Of a stretch of 64,000 nucleotides of DNA, positions 24,972 to 37,370 are shown piece by piece. Source of the stretch: Microbacterium endophyticum (GTDB taxonomy: Bacteria > Actinomycetota > Actinomycetes > Actinomycetales > Microbacteriaceae); the NCBI RefSeq assembly GCF_011047135.1, contig NZ_CP049255.1, forward strand, positions 2,790,001 through 2,854,000, written 5' to 3'. Numbering within the stretch: the stretch's first letter is position 1; each line of letters begins with the position of its first letter. Both the position numbers and the translations under genes were made by a program. The notes beneath the pieces were generated by a model. That model was not told the origin of the DNA. It made no database searches and was given only the letters and a program-made list of their open reading frames with translations.

Positions 24972-27900
24972 ATGAGCTATCCGCGTCGCTCCGCCTTCGG
25001 AGCAGCAGCAGATTCAACGACCGCGAACGCCGTCGTTCCGAGCCCGCGCTTTCCCGACATCGAGCGTGACGTGCTCGAGTTCTGGAAGGCCGACGACACC
25101 TTCCGTGCGTCGATCGCACAGCGCGAAGGCGCTGAAGAGTGGGTCTTCTACGACGGGCCTCCGTTCGCCAACGGGCTGCCGCATTACGGGCATCTCCTCA
25201 CGGGTTACGCCAAGGACCTCTTCCCGCGCTTTCAGACCATGCGCGGCAAAAAGGTCGACCGCGTCTTCGGCTGGGACACCCATGGGCTCCCCGCCGAGCT
25301 CGAGGCGATGAAGCAGCTTGGTATCACCGAGAAGAGCGAAATCGAAGCCATGGGCATCGACACATTCAATGCGAAGGCGCGCGCTTCGGTGCTGGAATAC
25401 ACGCACGAGTGGGAAGACTATGTCACTCGTCAGGCGCGCTGGGTCGATTTCGAACGGGGCTACAAGACGCTCGATACGGGGTTCATGGAGTCGGTCCTGT
25501 GGGCGTTCAAGAGCCTTTACGACAAAGATCTCGCGTACGAGGGATACCGCGTTCTGCCCTACTGCTGGCGTGACGAAACTCCGCTGTCGAACCACGAACT
25601 GCGTATGGACGATGACGTTTACAAGATGCGTCAAGATCCGTCTGTGACGGTGACGTTCCCACTGACCGGCGTCAAAGCGGAGGCTCTTGGTCTCACGGCA
25701 GTTCGCGCGCTCGCCTGGACAACAACACCGTGGACCCTCCCAACGAACCTCGCACTCGCTGTTGGGCCGGAGATCACCTACGCCGTGCTGTCGGCGGGCC
25801 CCGACGGGGCCGCCGATGTGCACCACGCACCCGATGGCGTGTCGGACGATTCGCTCGAGGCGGCATCGCACCGATACCTGCTCGCACGAGATCTCGTCGG
25901 AGCGCACGCTAAAGATCTCGGCTATGAGACAGCGGATGACGCGATCGCCGCGATCGAGCGAACCATCACAGGCGCAGAACTCGAAGATGTCACCTACGAC
26001 CGACTCTTCGATTACTACGCCGATGTCGAGACATGGGCAACGGAGTCGGCCTGGCGAATCCTCGTCGACGATTACGTCACCACGACCGACGGTACCGGAA
26101 TCGTGCACCAGGCTCCGGCCTACGGTGAAGACGACCAACGCGTGACAGGTGCCGCCGGCATCCCGCTCATCATGAGCCTCGACGACGGTGGAAAGTTCTT
26201 GCCCCAGGTTACTGACGTTGCCGGCGAGCTCTGGATGGATGCCAACCGCCCCCTTATCCGTCTGCTTCGCCAGGACGGGCGCTTGCTTCGTGAGGCAAGC
26301 TACGAGCACTCGTATCCCCACTGCTGGCGCTGCCGAAACCCACTGATCTACAAGGCAGTGTCGAGCTGGTTTGTGCGTGTCACGTCGATCAAAGACCGGC
26401 TCGTCGAGCTCAACGATCAGATCACGTGGGCTCCGGAAAACGTCAAGCATGGTCAGTTCGGCAAGTGGCTCGAAGGTGCACGCGACTGGTCGATCTCCCG
26501 TAATCGCTACTGGGGCTCGCCGATCCCGATCTGGAAGAGCGACGACCCGGCTTACCCGCGCGTCGATGCCTACGGCTCGCTCGAGGAGATGGAGCGCGAC
26601 TTCGGTCGGCTGCCGAAGAACGAAAAGGGCGAGGTCGATTTGCACCGCCCCTACATCGATGACTTGACCCGGCCCAACCCGAACGACCCAACGGGGCAGT
26701 CGACGATGCGCCGCATCGAAGACGTGTTCGATGTGTGGTTCGACTCCGGGTCTATGCCCTATGCGCAGGTTCACTACCCCTTCGAGAACCGAGAGTGGTT
26801 CGACTCGCACGCACCAGCGGACTTCATCGTGGAGTACATCGGCCAGACGCGTGGCTGGTTCTACGTCATGCACGTGCTCTCGGGCGCACTATTTGACCGC
26901 CCTGCCTTCACAGGTGTTTCGTGTCACGGCATCGTCTTGGGTAGCGACGGGCAGAAGATGTCGAAGTCGTTGCGCAACTATCCCGACGTCAGTGAAGTTT
27001 TCGACCGCGACGGTTCTGACGCGATGCGATGGTTCCTCATGTCGAGCTCCGTGCTTCGTGGCGGCAACCTTGTCGTGACCGAAGAAGGCATCCGCTCTGG
27101 CGTCCGTGAGTTCATGCTCCCGCTGTGGAACACCTGGTATTTCTTCTCGACATACGCGAACGCTGCTGGTGGTGTCGACTCGCAGGGGTACGAAGCGACA
27201 TGGCGCACCGACTCCACGGATGTGCTCGACCGCTACATCCTCGCGCTGTTGGGTGACCTGGTGCGGGACGTCGCGATTGATCTCGACGCGCTCGATTCGA
27301 CATCGGCAACGGCGAAGCTGCGCGAATTCAGCGAAGCGCTCACCAACTGGTACATCCGTCGTTCGCGCGACCGATTCTGGAGCGGAGTCGATGCCGAACG
27401 CGCTGAGTCCCGTGATGCTTTCGACACGCTCTACACGGTGCTCGAAACACTGACTCGTGTGGCAGCACCGCTTCTCCCGCTGGTTTCCGAGCGCATCTGG
27501 CAAGGACTCACCGGTGGACGGAGCGTTCATCTCGAAGACTGGCCGGATGCTACGGCTTTCCCCGCGGCGAGTGACATTCGTGCGGCAATGGACGCTGTGC
27601 GCGAGGTCTCTTCTACAGCAAATGCACTGCGTAAGCGCGAGGGCAAGCGTGTTCGGCTGCCTCTTCCGCAGCTCACCGTTGTCGTGTCCAATGCTGCATC
27701 GCTTGCTCAGTTCGACGAGATTGTCCGCGACGAACTGAACGTCAAATCGGTCGCTCTCGTCGAACTCACCGAGACCACAGCGTCTGAGTACGGAATCACC
27801 CACCGGCTGTCCGTCAACGCGCGCGCCGCTGGTCCGCGTCTGGGTAAGCAGGTGCAGAATGCGATCAAAGCCGCGCGCGCGGGCGAGTGGTCAGAAGAGA

Positions 27901-28358
27901 ACGGCGTGGTCGTTGCCGGCGGAATCCAGCTTGAAGCGGGGGAGTACGAACTCGTTCTCGAAACCACTGGCCGACCACCCGGCGAGGCGTTGGGAACGCT
28001 TGATCGCGGCGGATTCGTGTTACTTGACACCGCGACGACTCCCGAACTCGAAGCTGAGGGTCTCGCTCGCGACCTCATTCGCGCGATCCAAGACACCCGC
28101 AAGGGCGCAGGATTCGATGTGAGCGATCGCATCGTTCTCACCGTGGCGTTCGAAAACGATGAGGATCGCGAGGCTGTGGCGAGCGTTTTCGACTCGGTCG
28201 GGGTTGCTGGTGAGACTCTGGCGGTTGCAGCGTCCGTCATCGCGAAAGAACCCAATTCGACAATCGACGCGACTCACATCGCGGAGTTTGCAGCGCGGGC
28301 GTTCGCAAACGTCGGGCCCTTCAGCGTTGCCGTGTCACGAGCGGAGGAGAACCGATGA
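24972..28358 (+). CDS. ileS: Isoleucyl-tRNA synthetase
   Basis: Class I synthetase (1128 aa) charging tRNA-Ile, of the long eukaryote-like (type 2) form common in Actinobacteria. HYGH ([11 protein letters not shown]) replaces HIGH at about residue 75, and KMSKS is [12 protein letters not shown]. The editing domain has [16 protein letters not shown], and CWRC ([11 protein letters not shown]) is a zinc-type pair. ATG 24972 is used; the open frame upstream belongs to the T-box leader. The stop overlaps folC by four bases. Expression should rise when uncharged tRNA-Ile accumulates. Confidence 0.97.
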   Translation: MSYPRRSAFGAAADSTTANAVVPSPRFPDIERDVLEFWKADDTFRASIAQREGAEEWVFYDGPPFANGLPHYGHLLTGYAKDLFPRFQTMRGKKVDRVFGWDTHGLPAELEAMKQLGITEKSEIEAMGIDTFNAKARASVLEYTHEWEDYVTRQARWVDFERGYKTLDTGFMESVLWAFKSLYDKDLAYEGYRVLPYCWRDETPLSNHELRMDDDVYKMRQDPSVTVTFPLTGVKAEALGLTAVRALAWTTTPWTLPTNLALAVGPEITYAVLSAGPDGAADVHHAPDGVSDDSLEAASHRYLLARDLVGAHAKDLGYETADDAIAAIERTITGAELEDVTYDRLFDYYADVETWATESAWRILVDDYVTTTDGTGIVHQAPAYGEDDQRVTGAAGIPLIMSLDDGGKFLPQVTDVAGELWMDANRPLIRLLRQDGRLLREASYEHSYPHCWRCRNPLIYKAVSSWFVRVTSIKDRLVELNDQITWAPENVKHGQFGKWLEGARDWSISRNRYWGSPIPIWKSDDPAYPRVDAYGSLEEMERDFGRLPKNEKGEVDLHRPYIDDLTRPNPNDPTGQSTMRRIEDVFDVWFDSGSMPYAQVHYPFENREWFDSHAPADFIVEYIGQTRGWFYVMHVLSGALFDRPAFTGVSCHGIVLGSDGQKMSKSLRNYPDVSEVFDRDGSDAMRWFLMSSSVLRGGNLVVTEEGIRSGVREFMLPLWNTWYFFSTYANAAGGVDSQGYEATWRTDSTDVLDRYILALLGDLVRDVAIDLDALDSTSATAKLREFSEALTNWYIRRSRDRFWSGVDAERAESRDAFDTLYTVLETLTRVAAPLLPLVSERIWQGLTGGRSVHLEDWPDATAFPAASDIRAAMDAVREVSSTANALRKREGKRVRLPLPQLTVVVSNAASLAQFDEIVRDELNVKSVALVELTETTASEYGITHRLSVNARAAGPRLGKQVQNAIKAARAGEWSEENGVVVAGGIQLEAGEYELVLETTGRPPGEALGTLDRGGFVLLDTATTPELEAEGLARDLIRAIQDTRKGAGFDVSDRIVLTVAFENDEDREAVASVFDSVGVAGETLAVAASVIAKEPNSTIDATHIAEFAARAFANVGPFSVAVSRAEENR

Positions 28359-29707
28359 ATGCACAAGCCAAAGCGGATGCCGTCTACGCGGCGCTCCTGC
28401 AGCGGCAGGGCGAGCAGTGGGTACAGCCACGCATCGAACGCACGCAGCGGCTGCTCACGCTTCTGGCCGACCCGCAGCACACGTACCGAGTGATTCATGT
28501 CACAGGCACAAACGGTAAGACATCGACGAGTCGAATCATCGAAGCCCTGTTGCGGGCGCACGGCCTGAGAACGGGTCTGTTCACGAGCCCTCATCTTGAA
28601 CGCTTCACCGAACGAATCACTATCGACGGTGAGCCCATCATCGATGAGGCTGTTGCCGACGCATGGGAAGAGATTCAGCCCTTCGTTGAGCTCGTCGACA
28701 ACGAGCTTGTGAGCGAGGGTGACGCGCCCCTGACATTTTTCGAACTTCTCACGGTGCTCGCGTTCGTTTCGTTCGCCGACGCACCCGTCGACGTGGCTGT
28801 CATCGAGGTCGGGATGGGCGGGCTTTGGGATTCCACGAATACCGCCGATGGCGATGTTGCAGTCTTCACTCCGATCGATATGGATCATGCCGACCGATTG
28901 GGATCGACAATCACAGAAATTGCGACTGTGAAGTCAGGGATCATCAAGAACGGAGCGGCAGTGGTTTCGGCCCGCCAAAGTCCGGAAGCGGCCGCCGTGC
29001 TTCAGCGCGCGGCTTCGGCGCATGACACCCGCGTCGCAACCGAGGGTGAGGAATTCGCGGTGACGGCAGATCGGCTCGCGGTCGGCGGACAACTCATCTC
29101 GATCAGGGGCCTTGCAGGTCAGTACGACGATGTCTACCTCCCGATGTACGGCGAACACCAGGGCGCCAACGCCGCTCTCGCCGTCGCGGCCGTCGAATCG
29201 CTCATCGGGGCCGGCACGCAGCGGATTTCCGATCAGATTGTGACGGACGGCTTCAGCATCGCGACGTCACCTGGCCGCCTCGAGCTCGTCGGAATCGCTC
29301 CAACAGTGCTGGTGGATGCCGCGCACAACCCGCATGGGGTCCACGCGCTCGTTCAAGCCTTAAAGGATGCCTTCGACTTCGACGATTGGGGCGTCGTGCT
29401 CGGAGTGCTCGACGACAAGGATGCCGCCGGCATCGTCGCTGAAATTGGCTCTGTTGCGTCGCACGTGTTCGCTACCGCGCCAGAGTCAGAGCGTGCACGT
29501 GACGCTGATGGCGTGGCGGACCTCGCGGAGGCCGCTGGCCTGACCGTGACTGTCCACCCAGGAATCTCCGACGCCTCTGACGCGGCGCGTGCCTGGGCAT
29601 CAGAGGGTGAGCGGCGCGCCGTTGTGATCGCGGGGTCTGTGGTTCTTGCGGGAGAGGCGCTCCTGCTTGCGCGGGAGGAAGATTGGAAAGCCGGGTGGAA
29701 CAGTTGA
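28355..29707 (+). CDS. folC: Bifunctional folylpolyglutamate synthase / dihydrofolate synthase
   Basis: Mur-ligase family enzyme (450 aa) that adds glutamate to dihydropteroate and to folates. P-loop [12 protein letters not shown], folate-binding [24 protein letters not shown] and the C-terminal domain VDAAHNPHG are all present. ATG overlaps the ileS stop (ATGA), giving a coupled valS/ileS-folC type arrangement widespread in bacteria. The 3' end overlaps the DUF4233 gene. Confidence 0.96.
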   Translation: MNAQAKADAVYAALLQRQGEQWVQPRIERTQRLLTLLADPQHTYRVIHVTGTNGKTSTSRIIEALLRAHGLRTGLFTSPHLERFTERITIDGEPIIDEAVADAWEEIQPFVELVDNELVSEGDAPLTFFELLTVLAFVSFADAPVDVAVIEVGMGGLWDSTNTADGDVAVFTPIDMDHADRLGSTITEIATVKSGIIKNGAAVVSARQSPEAAAVLQRAASAHDTRVATEGEEFAVTADRLAVGGQLISIRGLAGQYDDVYLPMYGEHQGANAALAVAAVESLIGAGTQRISDQIVTDGFSIATSPGRLELVGIAPTVLVDAAHNPHGVHALVQALKDAFDFDDWGVVLGVLDDKDAAGIVAEIGSVASHVFATAPESERARDADGVADLAEAAGLTVTVHPGISDASDAARAWASEGERRAVVIAGSVVLAGEALLLAREEDWKAGWNS

Positions 29708-30120
29708 CCGACGACAGTTCATCGGAGCCACCGCGTCAGCGCCGTGCGCGCGGGGCCGCGGAGTCGCTCGGTTCGATCGTGCTCGGCTTCGAATCGATCA
29801 TTGTCTTTCTCGGCGGTTTAGTGGTGTTCGGTCTTCGTGCATTGCCGGATGCTGTGGCCCCCTGGTGGGGGATCGTAGGCGGCGCGGTTGTTGCGCTCGT
29901 GATGATCGCGATATCTGGGCTTCTTCGACACCGTTGGGCTTTCGCGGTGGGGTGGGCACTGCAAGCGCTGCTGCTGCTGAGCGCTTTTCTCGTTCCGGCA
30001 ATGCTTTTCGTCGCGCTCATTTTTGGCGGCATGTGGGCGTATGCAACGATCAAAGGGGCCTCACTCGACCAGCGCAACGCGCAGCTGGCACGTGAGGCCA
30101 AAAACCCGAACGGAGAGTGA
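29695..30120 (+). CDS. DUF4233 membrane protein
   Basis: Small integral membrane protein (141 aa) with a polar, Arg-rich N-terminus (PPRQRRARGAAESLG) and four hydrophobic segments: IVLGFESIIVFLGGLVVFGL, the WWGIVGGAVVALVMIAI region, FAVGWALQALLLLSAFLV and PAMLFVALIFGGMWAYA. DUF4233 is restricted to Actinobacteria and regularly sits between folC and ndk, as here. Function unknown. GTG 29695 is preferred; TTG 29683 or 29704 are possible. It overlaps folC by 13 bases. Confidence 0.85.
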   Translation: MEQLTDDSSSEPPRQRRARGAAESLGSIVLGFESIIVFLGGLVVFGLRALPDAVAPWWGIVGGAVVALVMIAISGLLRHRWAFAVGWALQALLLLSAFLVPAMLFVALIFGGMWAYATIKGASLDQRNAQLAREAKNPNGE

Positions 30121-30121
30121 C

Positions 30122-30538
30122 ATGTCGACGGAAGAGACCCTCGTCTTGGTTAAGCCCGATGGTGTGGCTCGTGGCCTTACCGGCGCGATTCTTGCCCGCA
30201 TTGAAGCGAAGGGATATGCGCTTGTCGATATCCGCCTCGTGGAGCCCGATCGCGAGCGCCTAGAGCGCCACTATGAAGAGCACGCGGGTAAACCGTTTTA
30301 CGAGCCGCTTGTCGAGTTCATGATGTCGGGTCCATCTGTTGCGATCCGGCTCGCCGGCAACCGCGTCATCGAAGGTTTCCGTTCCCTTGCGGGTACGACC
30401 GACCCGACCTCGGCCGCTCCTGGAACCATCCGCGGAGATTTCGGTCGCGACTGGGGACTCAAAGTTCAGCAGAACCTTGTGCACGGTAGCGACAGCACCG
30501 AATCAGCGACGCGCGAGCTTGGAATTTGGTTCAACTAA
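30122..30538 (+). CDS. ndk: Nucleoside-diphosphate kinase
   Basis: Transfers the gamma-phosphate of ATP to other (d)NDPs through phospho-histidine. The 138-aa protein has the family start TLVLVKPDGVARGL, the catalytic site NLVHGSDS with the active His, and the ATP-site RxLAGTTDP region. It follows the DUF4233 stop by a single base, so the folC-DUF4233-ndk genes form one unit. A hairpin that reaches into the convergent VKOR gene follows. Confidence 0.97.
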   Translation: MSTEETLVLVKPDGVARGLTGAILARIEAKGYALVDIRLVEPDRERLERHYEEHAGKPFYEPLVEFMMSGPSVAIRLAGNRVIEGFRSLAGTTDPTSAAPGTIRGDFGRDWGLKVQQNLVHGSDSTESATRELGIWFN

Positions 30539-30553
30539 CGCGTGAGGCCGGGT

Positions 30554-30601
30554 AACTGGGCGTCTTCTTCAGGGCGAGTGCTTAGAAGAAGACGCCCAGT
30601 T
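30554..30601. terminator. Bidirectional hairpin between ndk and VKOR gene
   Basis: Arms AACTGGGCGTCTTCTTC / GAAGAAGACGCCCAGTT (17 bp) with a 14-base loop. The right arm is made of the last codons of the VKOR gene, so one stem can serve both convergent genes. Confidence 0.7.
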
Positions 30602-31175
30602 CCAGTTGAGCCAGGAGCGCGATCAGCGCGTAGCTCAGGATCGTCATGAGCACGATCCACGGTGTCAGTGCCCGTGCCGCGCGCCGAATGCTCGTCGGCG
30701 CCGGGAGCAGCCCGCTTCGAAGGATGTAGAGGGTGACAGCGTAGAACGTGGGTATCACCACTGACCAGGTCACCATGCACCACGGGCAGAGGGTGTGGAT
30801 CACGAAGATGCTCTGGCTAATAAGCCAAATGACGAAGCCAATTGCGAACAGCATCCCCAGTTCAAACAGCCACCAGAACCACTTCGCAAACCTGGCTCCG
30901 GCCAAGATTGCGACGCCGACGACGATGGGTGCAATCCACGCGGCGAGCCCGATGATCGGGTTGGGAAAGCCGAAAACACTGCCTTGCGGCGAGTTGAGGT
31001 TTTCTCCACACTGCACGAGAACGCTGAAGTCACACGCCGCTTTTGAACCGGGGTTCTCAAGGAGATGGAACTTCTCCATCGTCAGAGAGAATGCCGCCCA
31101 CCAACCCACAACTCCGGCAATGATGAGCCAAATGGCGAGGGTCGTAGGTCGTCTCGTTGAGGTGCTGTGCGGCAT
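30582..31175 (-). CDS. Vitamin K epoxide reductase (VKOR) family protein
   Basis: Membrane quinone-linked oxidase (197 aa) that re-oxidises periplasmic-type thiol oxidoreductases (DsbA-like) and so drives disulfide formation outside the membrane. Four or five hydrophobic helices are seen. The active CxxC is in HTLCPWCMVTW. The shuttle cysteine pair is in the loop ACDFSVLVQCGE. No fused thioredoxin domain follows. ATG 31175 is chosen: GATAAT lies six bases upstream and GCGACA 17 bases before that, a full leaderless promoter. The longer open frame upstream has no such signals. Confidence 0.92.
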   Translation of the reverse strand: MPHSTSTRRPTTLAIWLIIAGVVGWWAAFSLTMEKFHLLENPGSKAACDFSVLVQCGENLNSPQGSVFGFPNPIIGLAAWIAPIVVGVAILAGARFAKWFWWLFELGMLFAIGFVIWLISQSIFVIHTLCPWCMVTWSVVIPTFYAVTLYILRSGLLPAPTSIRRAARALTPWIVLMTILSYALIALLAQLELGVFF

Positions 31176-31181
31176 GTGGGA

Positions 31182-31210
31182 ATTATCGCATCCGCTCGTG
31201 GGAGTGTCGC
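31182..31210 (-). promoter_or_regulatory. Leaderless promoter of the VKOR gene
   Basis: -35 GCGACA (31205-31210), 17-base spacer, -10 GATAAT (31182-31187), then six bases to the ATG. The best-formed leaderless promoter in the window. Confidence 0.65.
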
Positions 31211-31261
31211 CCTGAGAAATGCCGTCAGGCTGGCATTCACACAATTGGCCAGCGATAGTGC

Positions 31262-31267
31262 GATAAT
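31262..31267 (+). promoter_or_regulatory. -10 element upstream of rne (candidate)
   Basis: Extended -10 TGCGATAAT. If used, the rne mRNA has a 5' leader of about 180 bases. The rest of 31176-31452 shows no gene. Confidence 0.35.
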
Positions 31268-31452
31268 GGGTGTTGATACCATTCGCGGCCGCGCCGCAAC
31301 AGGTTATCGACGCAGACTTTGGGGGCAACGATCGCCCTCGCAGCACGAGCCAGGGGCCTGCTGCATACCGAAAGAGCTGATGGCGCCGCAGGTGTGGTGC
31401 CGCACAAGATTTTGCCGGGCGACGCGCGGTGTCGTCCGCTAGGAGTACAGCG

Positions 31453-33825
31453 GTGATGGCCGATGACCAGAACACTCAGTCCAATTCAGATGACCCGTCG
31501 GAAGCTGACGCGATCGTAGCTGTCGCGCTCGACACGGTGGCAGAAACCTCGGTCGACGCCGATGTGGTGTCGGTCACGACAGAAGCGTCTGCGCCGGTAG
31601 AAGAAGATGCGGCTTCGAAGCCGGCGGATGTAGTCGAACCATCGGCGCCAGAGGGGCCGAAGACAGCAGTGAGCCTCGGCTTACTGCCGGAGACTTTCGT
31701 TTCTCAAGTGTCGACGGCGCTGCACTTCTACGCTCCGGAACTCCCTCCGTTGCCGGAGAGAGAATTCGTCGATCACGAAAACCGTCGTGACAACTCTCGT
31801 GACGATCGCGAAGACGACGCTTCATCCGGCTCGGCTCGTCGCCGCAATCGGCGCCGTGGCGGAAGCGATCAGCGTGCGGAAAGCGAACCGCGCGAGTCTG
31901 CTCCGCGTCAGCGCCCTGTCGAGGTCATTACTGAGCCGCAGCGAATCAAGGGCTCAACTCGACTCGAGGCTAAGAAACAGCGCCGTCGTGACGGACGTGA
32001 CGCGGGACGTCGTCGCCCCGTTGTCACAGAGGCCGAGTTTCTTGCCCGCCGTGAGGCTGTCGACCGCGCGATGATCGTTCGGTCGAAGAATGGGCGAATT
32101 CAGATCGGCGTGCTCGAAGACAAGGTGCTCGTCGAGCACTACGTCGCTCGAAACCAGGACGCCTCGCTTATCGGCAACGTCTACCTTGGACGTGTACAGA
32201 ACGTGCTGCCCAGTATGGAAGCCGCGTTCGTCGACATCGGTCGCGGTCGCAACGCCGTGCTCTATTCGGGTGAAGTCGATTGGGATGCCGCCGAAACGGG
32301 CAACCAGCCTCGTCGCATTGAGCTAGCGCTCAAATCGGGCGACAAGGTTCTCGTGCAGGTGACCAAAGACCCGGTCGGTCACAAGGGCGCGCGACTGACA
32401 AGCCAGATTTCGCTGCCTGGCCGCTATCTCGTTTACGTACCGGCCGGTTCGATGAACGGAATCTCGCGGAAGCTTCCCGACACCGAACGTGCGCGATTGA
32501 AGCGCATCCTCAAAGAGGTGTTGCCTGAGTCATCCGGCGTTATCGTCAGGACCGCAGCCGAGGGAGCCACTGAAGAGCAGCTCACCCGCGATGTTCAGCG
32601 CCTGACTGCTCAGTGGGAGCATGTCAGTCAGCAGGTCGAATCGATGCAGGCCCCTGCGCTGTTGCACTCAGAGCCCGATCTGCTGGTAAAGATCGTTCGC
32701 GATGTCTTCAACGAAGACTTCACAAAACTCCTGATTCAGGGCGAAGAGGCACAGCGCACGATCGAGGGTTACCTCGAAGCTGTCGCTCCTGACCTTCTGG
32801 AGCGTGTGGAACGTTACGAGGGTGATGGCGATCCGTTCGACGAATTCCGGATCACTGAGCAGATTGAGAAGGCGCTAGACCGCAAGGTGTGGCTGCCTTC
32901 GGGTGGTTCTCTCGTTATCGACCGCACCGAAGCGATGACCGTCGTCGACGTCAACACCGGGAAGTTCGTCGGGTCCGGCGGAAACCTCGAAGAAACCGTC
33001 ACGAAGAACAACCTCGAAGCTGCCGAGGAGATCGTTCGCCAGCTGCGGTTGCGCGACATCGGCGGCATCATCGTTGTCGACTTCATCGACATGGTTCTCG
33101 AGTCGAACCGTGACCTCGTTCTTCGTCGTCTTATCGAGTGTCTCAGCCGTGATCGCACGAAGCACCAGGTCGCGGAGGTCACGTCGCTCGGACTGGTACA
33201 GATGACGCGAAAGAAGTTGGGTCTGGGGCTGCTCGAAACATTCAGCGAGGCATGCGAGGTGTGCGCGGGTCGCGGAGTCGTCGTTCACCATGACCCCGTT
33301 GTGCGCCATCGCTCTTCGCAGGGCAACGGAAACGGCAATAGCAGCGGTGGAAACAACAACGGTGGAAACAACCGTCGCGGCCGCAATCAGTCTCAAGCAC
33401 CCTCTGCACCGGCACCGACCGGGTCCACTCACGTCATCACAGAAGGCGTGAAATCTGCGATCGCGCAGATTGCTGCATCCACGATTTCATCGACCGGTGA
33501 AGAAAACTTCGACGCGGCTGCACTCGAAGCGGCCGCCGTCGCTGTCGCTGAGGCATCCGTCGCTGCAGACGCCGCGTCCGAGCGTCCAGAGCGAGCAGAG
33601 CGCCCCAAGAAGCAGCGGAGAAAGCGTTCCGAAAGTTCGTCGAAGTCAGACTCCAGCACGGCGGCGCCCCGAAAAGAGCGCGACGAGAAGGATTTGCTTC
33701 TCGATTCTGTGTTGAACGCTTTGCCTGCTCCGAAAGCGCCAGGACAGGGCAGGTCTCGCCGTCGGGTATCGACGGCTGGTCTCACGCCCGGCTCACCGAT
33801 TCTGCCGCCAGCGTCAGATAGCTAG
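31453..33825 (+). CDS. rne: Ribonuclease E/G
   Basis: Endoribonuclease (790 aa) that starts mRNA turnover and processes rRNA. The catalytic core is central: S1 domain (KVLVEHYVARN... GNVYLGRVQNVLPSMEAAFVDIG), the DNase I-like site with DVNTGKFVG and VVDFIDM, and the zinc-link CEVCAGRG. The first 200 residues are disordered, acidic and then Arg-rich (SARRRNRRRGG, KKQRRRDGRDAGRRR); the last 180 are low-complexity (NGNSSGGNNNGGNNRRGRN). This core-in-the-middle layout is typical of Actinobacteria. An AGGAG lies seven bases before GTG 31453; ATG 31456 is equally possible. The stop overlaps the convergent DUF4031 gene. Confidence 0.95.
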   Translation: MMADDQNTQSNSDDPSEADAIVAVALDTVAETSVDADVVSVTTEASAPVEEDAASKPADVVEPSAPEGPKTAVSLGLLPETFVSQVSTALHFYAPELPPLPEREFVDHENRRDNSRDDREDDASSGSARRRNRRRGGSDQRAESEPRESAPRQRPVEVITEPQRIKGSTRLEAKKQRRRDGRDAGRRRPVVTEAEFLARREAVDRAMIVRSKNGRIQIGVLEDKVLVEHYVARNQDASLIGNVYLGRVQNVLPSMEAAFVDIGRGRNAVLYSGEVDWDAAETGNQPRRIELALKSGDKVLVQVTKDPVGHKGARLTSQISLPGRYLVYVPAGSMNGISRKLPDTERARLKRILKEVLPESSGVIVRTAAEGATEEQLTRDVQRLTAQWEHVSQQVESMQAPALLHSEPDLLVKIVRDVFNEDFTKLLIQGEEAQRTIEGYLEAVAPDLLERVERYEGDGDPFDEFRITEQIEKALDRKVWLPSGGSLVIDRTEAMTVVDVNTGKFVGSGGNLEETVTKNNLEAAEEIVRQLRLRDIGGIIVVDFIDMVLESNRDLVLRRLIECLSRDRTKHQVAEVTSLGLVQMTRKKLGLGLLETFSEACEVCAGRGVVVHHDPVVRHRSSQGNGNGNSSGGNNNGGNNRRGRNQSQAPSAPAPTGSTHVITEGVKSAIAQIAASTISSTGEENFDAAALEAAAVAVAEASVAADAASERPERAERPKKQRRKRSESSSKSDSSTAAPRKERDEKDLLLDSVLNALPAPKAPGQGRSRRRVSTAGLTPGSPILPPASDS

Positions 33826-34109
33826 CCTGTAGCGTGAGGTTTGCGGGGTCGATCTTTTGCTCGCACCCGCAAACCTGACGCGATCAGTGCCTTTACGAGA
33901 GCGTGACCGTCGACATGGCGGGCGCCGGCAGCCACGAGAGTGGCGTGGGATTTTTCTGGCACGTCGTAATGGTCAAGATCAAAACCACGGCGGGGTATCC
34001 CTTGCGCTGCGGCGAACTGATGCAACTCGTCCAACGAAGAGTCGCTCACCAGATGTGCCCACAGCATCCCGTGCGCGGGCCAACGTGGGTCGTCAATCAA
34101 GATCGCCAT
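33822..34109 (-). CDS. DUF4031 domain protein
   Basis: A 95-aa basic cytosolic protein with the family signature MAILIDDPRWPAHGMLWAHL, SLDELHQFAAAQGIPRR and DLDHYDVPE. Function is unknown; DUF4031 is common in Actinobacteria and Proteobacteria as a single small domain. Start ATG 34109 gives the conserved N-terminus and has TACGAT exactly six bases upstream, so it is probably leaderless. It converges on rne and shares four bases with its stop. Confidence 0.82.
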   Translation of the reverse strand: MAILIDDPRWPAHGMLWAHLVSDSSLDELHQFAAAQGIPRRGFDLDHYDVPEKSHATLVAAGARHVDGHALVKALIASGLRVRAKDRPRKPHATG

Positions 34110-34115
34110 CATCTG

Positions 34116-34121
34116 ATCGTA
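34116..34121 (-). promoter_or_regulatory. -10 element of a probable leaderless promoter (DUF4031 gene)
   Basis: TACGAT, six bases, then ATG 34109. Confidence 0.45.
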
Positions 34122-34199
34122 TGTCTGGCTTTGGCCCTGTGCGCTGACTGATGATGTCGTCGCGATCCAACGCGGCGTTTCGCCGCAACGCATGTGCTT

Positions 34200-34228
34200 T
34201 TGCCCTGTAGCTTCGCATCAGGTAAAGT
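34200..34228 (+). promoter_or_regulatory. Promoter of rplU-rpmA (candidate)
   Basis: -35 TTGCCC (34200-34205), 17-base spacer, -10 TAAAGT (34223-34228). It leaves a leader of about 120 bases before rplU. Confidence 0.5.
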
Positions 34229-34234
34229 ATTCCT

Positions 34235-34356
34235 TTGGTGCGTCTTGTGTAGCAGTTTTGCTGCGTCACGAATGAGAGCCTGGCTTCCGCACCGAAGACT
34301 TCCCAGTCTCACAAGGACAACCGGAGCAGTGCGCTCCCAGAAGAAATAGGTGTGAA
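34235..34356 (+). ncRNA. Probable L21 leader of the rplU operon
   Basis: A 120-base untranslated leader with alternating complementary segments (for example CTTCCG / CGAAG and CGGAGC / GCTCCC) before the rplU GTG. Ribosomal protein leaders for L21 are known in Actinobacteria and other phyla. The assignment rests on position and stem-forming segments, not on a covariance match. Confidence 0.4.
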
Positions 34357-34665
34357 GTGGTTTACGCAGTAGTGCGCGCCGGTGGTCGGCAGGAGAAGGT
34401 CGAAGTTGGCACGGTAGTCGTTCTCGACCGCCTGAAGGCGAAGGTCGGCGACAAGGTCGAACTCCCCGCTGTGCTGTTCGTTGACGGCGATGCTGTCACG
34501 ACCGACTCAGACAAGCTCGCGAAGATCTCGGTTACGGCCGAGGTTGTCGGTGAAGAGCGCGGACCCAAGATTGTTATCCAGAAGTTCAAGAACAAGACCG
34601 GCTACAAGAAGCGCCAGGGGCACCGTCAGGACCTCACGCGCGTCAAAGTAACCGGCATCAAGTAA
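34357..34665 (+). CDS. rplU: 50S ribosomal protein L21
   Basis: Ribosomal protein bL21 (102 aa) of the large subunit, contacting 23S rRNA and L20. It matches the family end to end: [17 protein letters not shown] at the start, [15 protein letters not shown] near the end. GTG start after a structured leader. rpmA follows after 18 bases. Confidence 0.98.
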   Translation: MVYAVVRAGGRQEKVEVGTVVVLDRLKAKVGDKVELPAVLFVDGDAVTTDSDKLAKISVTAEVVGEERGPKIVIQKFKNKTGYKKRQGHRQDLTRVKVTGIK

Positions 34666-34683
34666 GCCAGGAGAGGCGCAGAG

Positions 34684-34941
34684 ATGGCACATAAAAAGGG
34701 CGCAAGCTCTACTCGTAACGGTCGCGACTCTAACGCTCAGCGACTGGGCGTAAAGCGCTTCGGCGGTCAGGCTGTGGGTGCGGGCGAGATCATCGTTCGC
34801 CAGCGCGGCACTCACTTCCACCCCGGCGCGAACGTTGGCCGTGGCGGAGATGACACGCTTTTCGCTCTCGCCGCTGGCGCAGTCGAATTCGGCAACAAGG
34901 GCGGCCGCAAGGTCGTCAACATCGTCGCCGCAGCGGAGTAA
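34684..34941 (+). CDS. rpmA: 50S ribosomal protein L27
   Basis: Ribosomal protein bL27 (85 aa), whose N-terminus reaches the peptidyl-transferase centre. [23 protein letters not shown] is the conserved start; the early M-A-H-K means there is no cleavable N-terminal extension of the Firmicutes type. RBS GGAGAGG upstream. It is cotranscribed with rplU; a UUCG-loop hairpin separates it from obg. Confidence 0.98.
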   Translation: MAHKKGASSTRNGRDSNAQRLGVKRFGGQAVGAGEIIVRQRGTHFHPGANVGRGGDDTLFALAAGAVEFGNKGGRKVVNIVAAAE

Positions 34942-37361
<2,420 letters not shown>

Positions 37362-37370
37362 GATGACGCG

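Noticed and set aside
25014..26873. A 619-codon open frame antisense to ileS
   Set aside because: It is the mirror of a high-GC coding strand with strong third-position bias; the plus strand encodes a complete isoleucyl-tRNA synthetase with all motifs and the antisense product resembles nothing known.
26889..27803. Antisense open frame at the ileS 3' part
   Set aside because: Same reason: shadow of a confident coding region.
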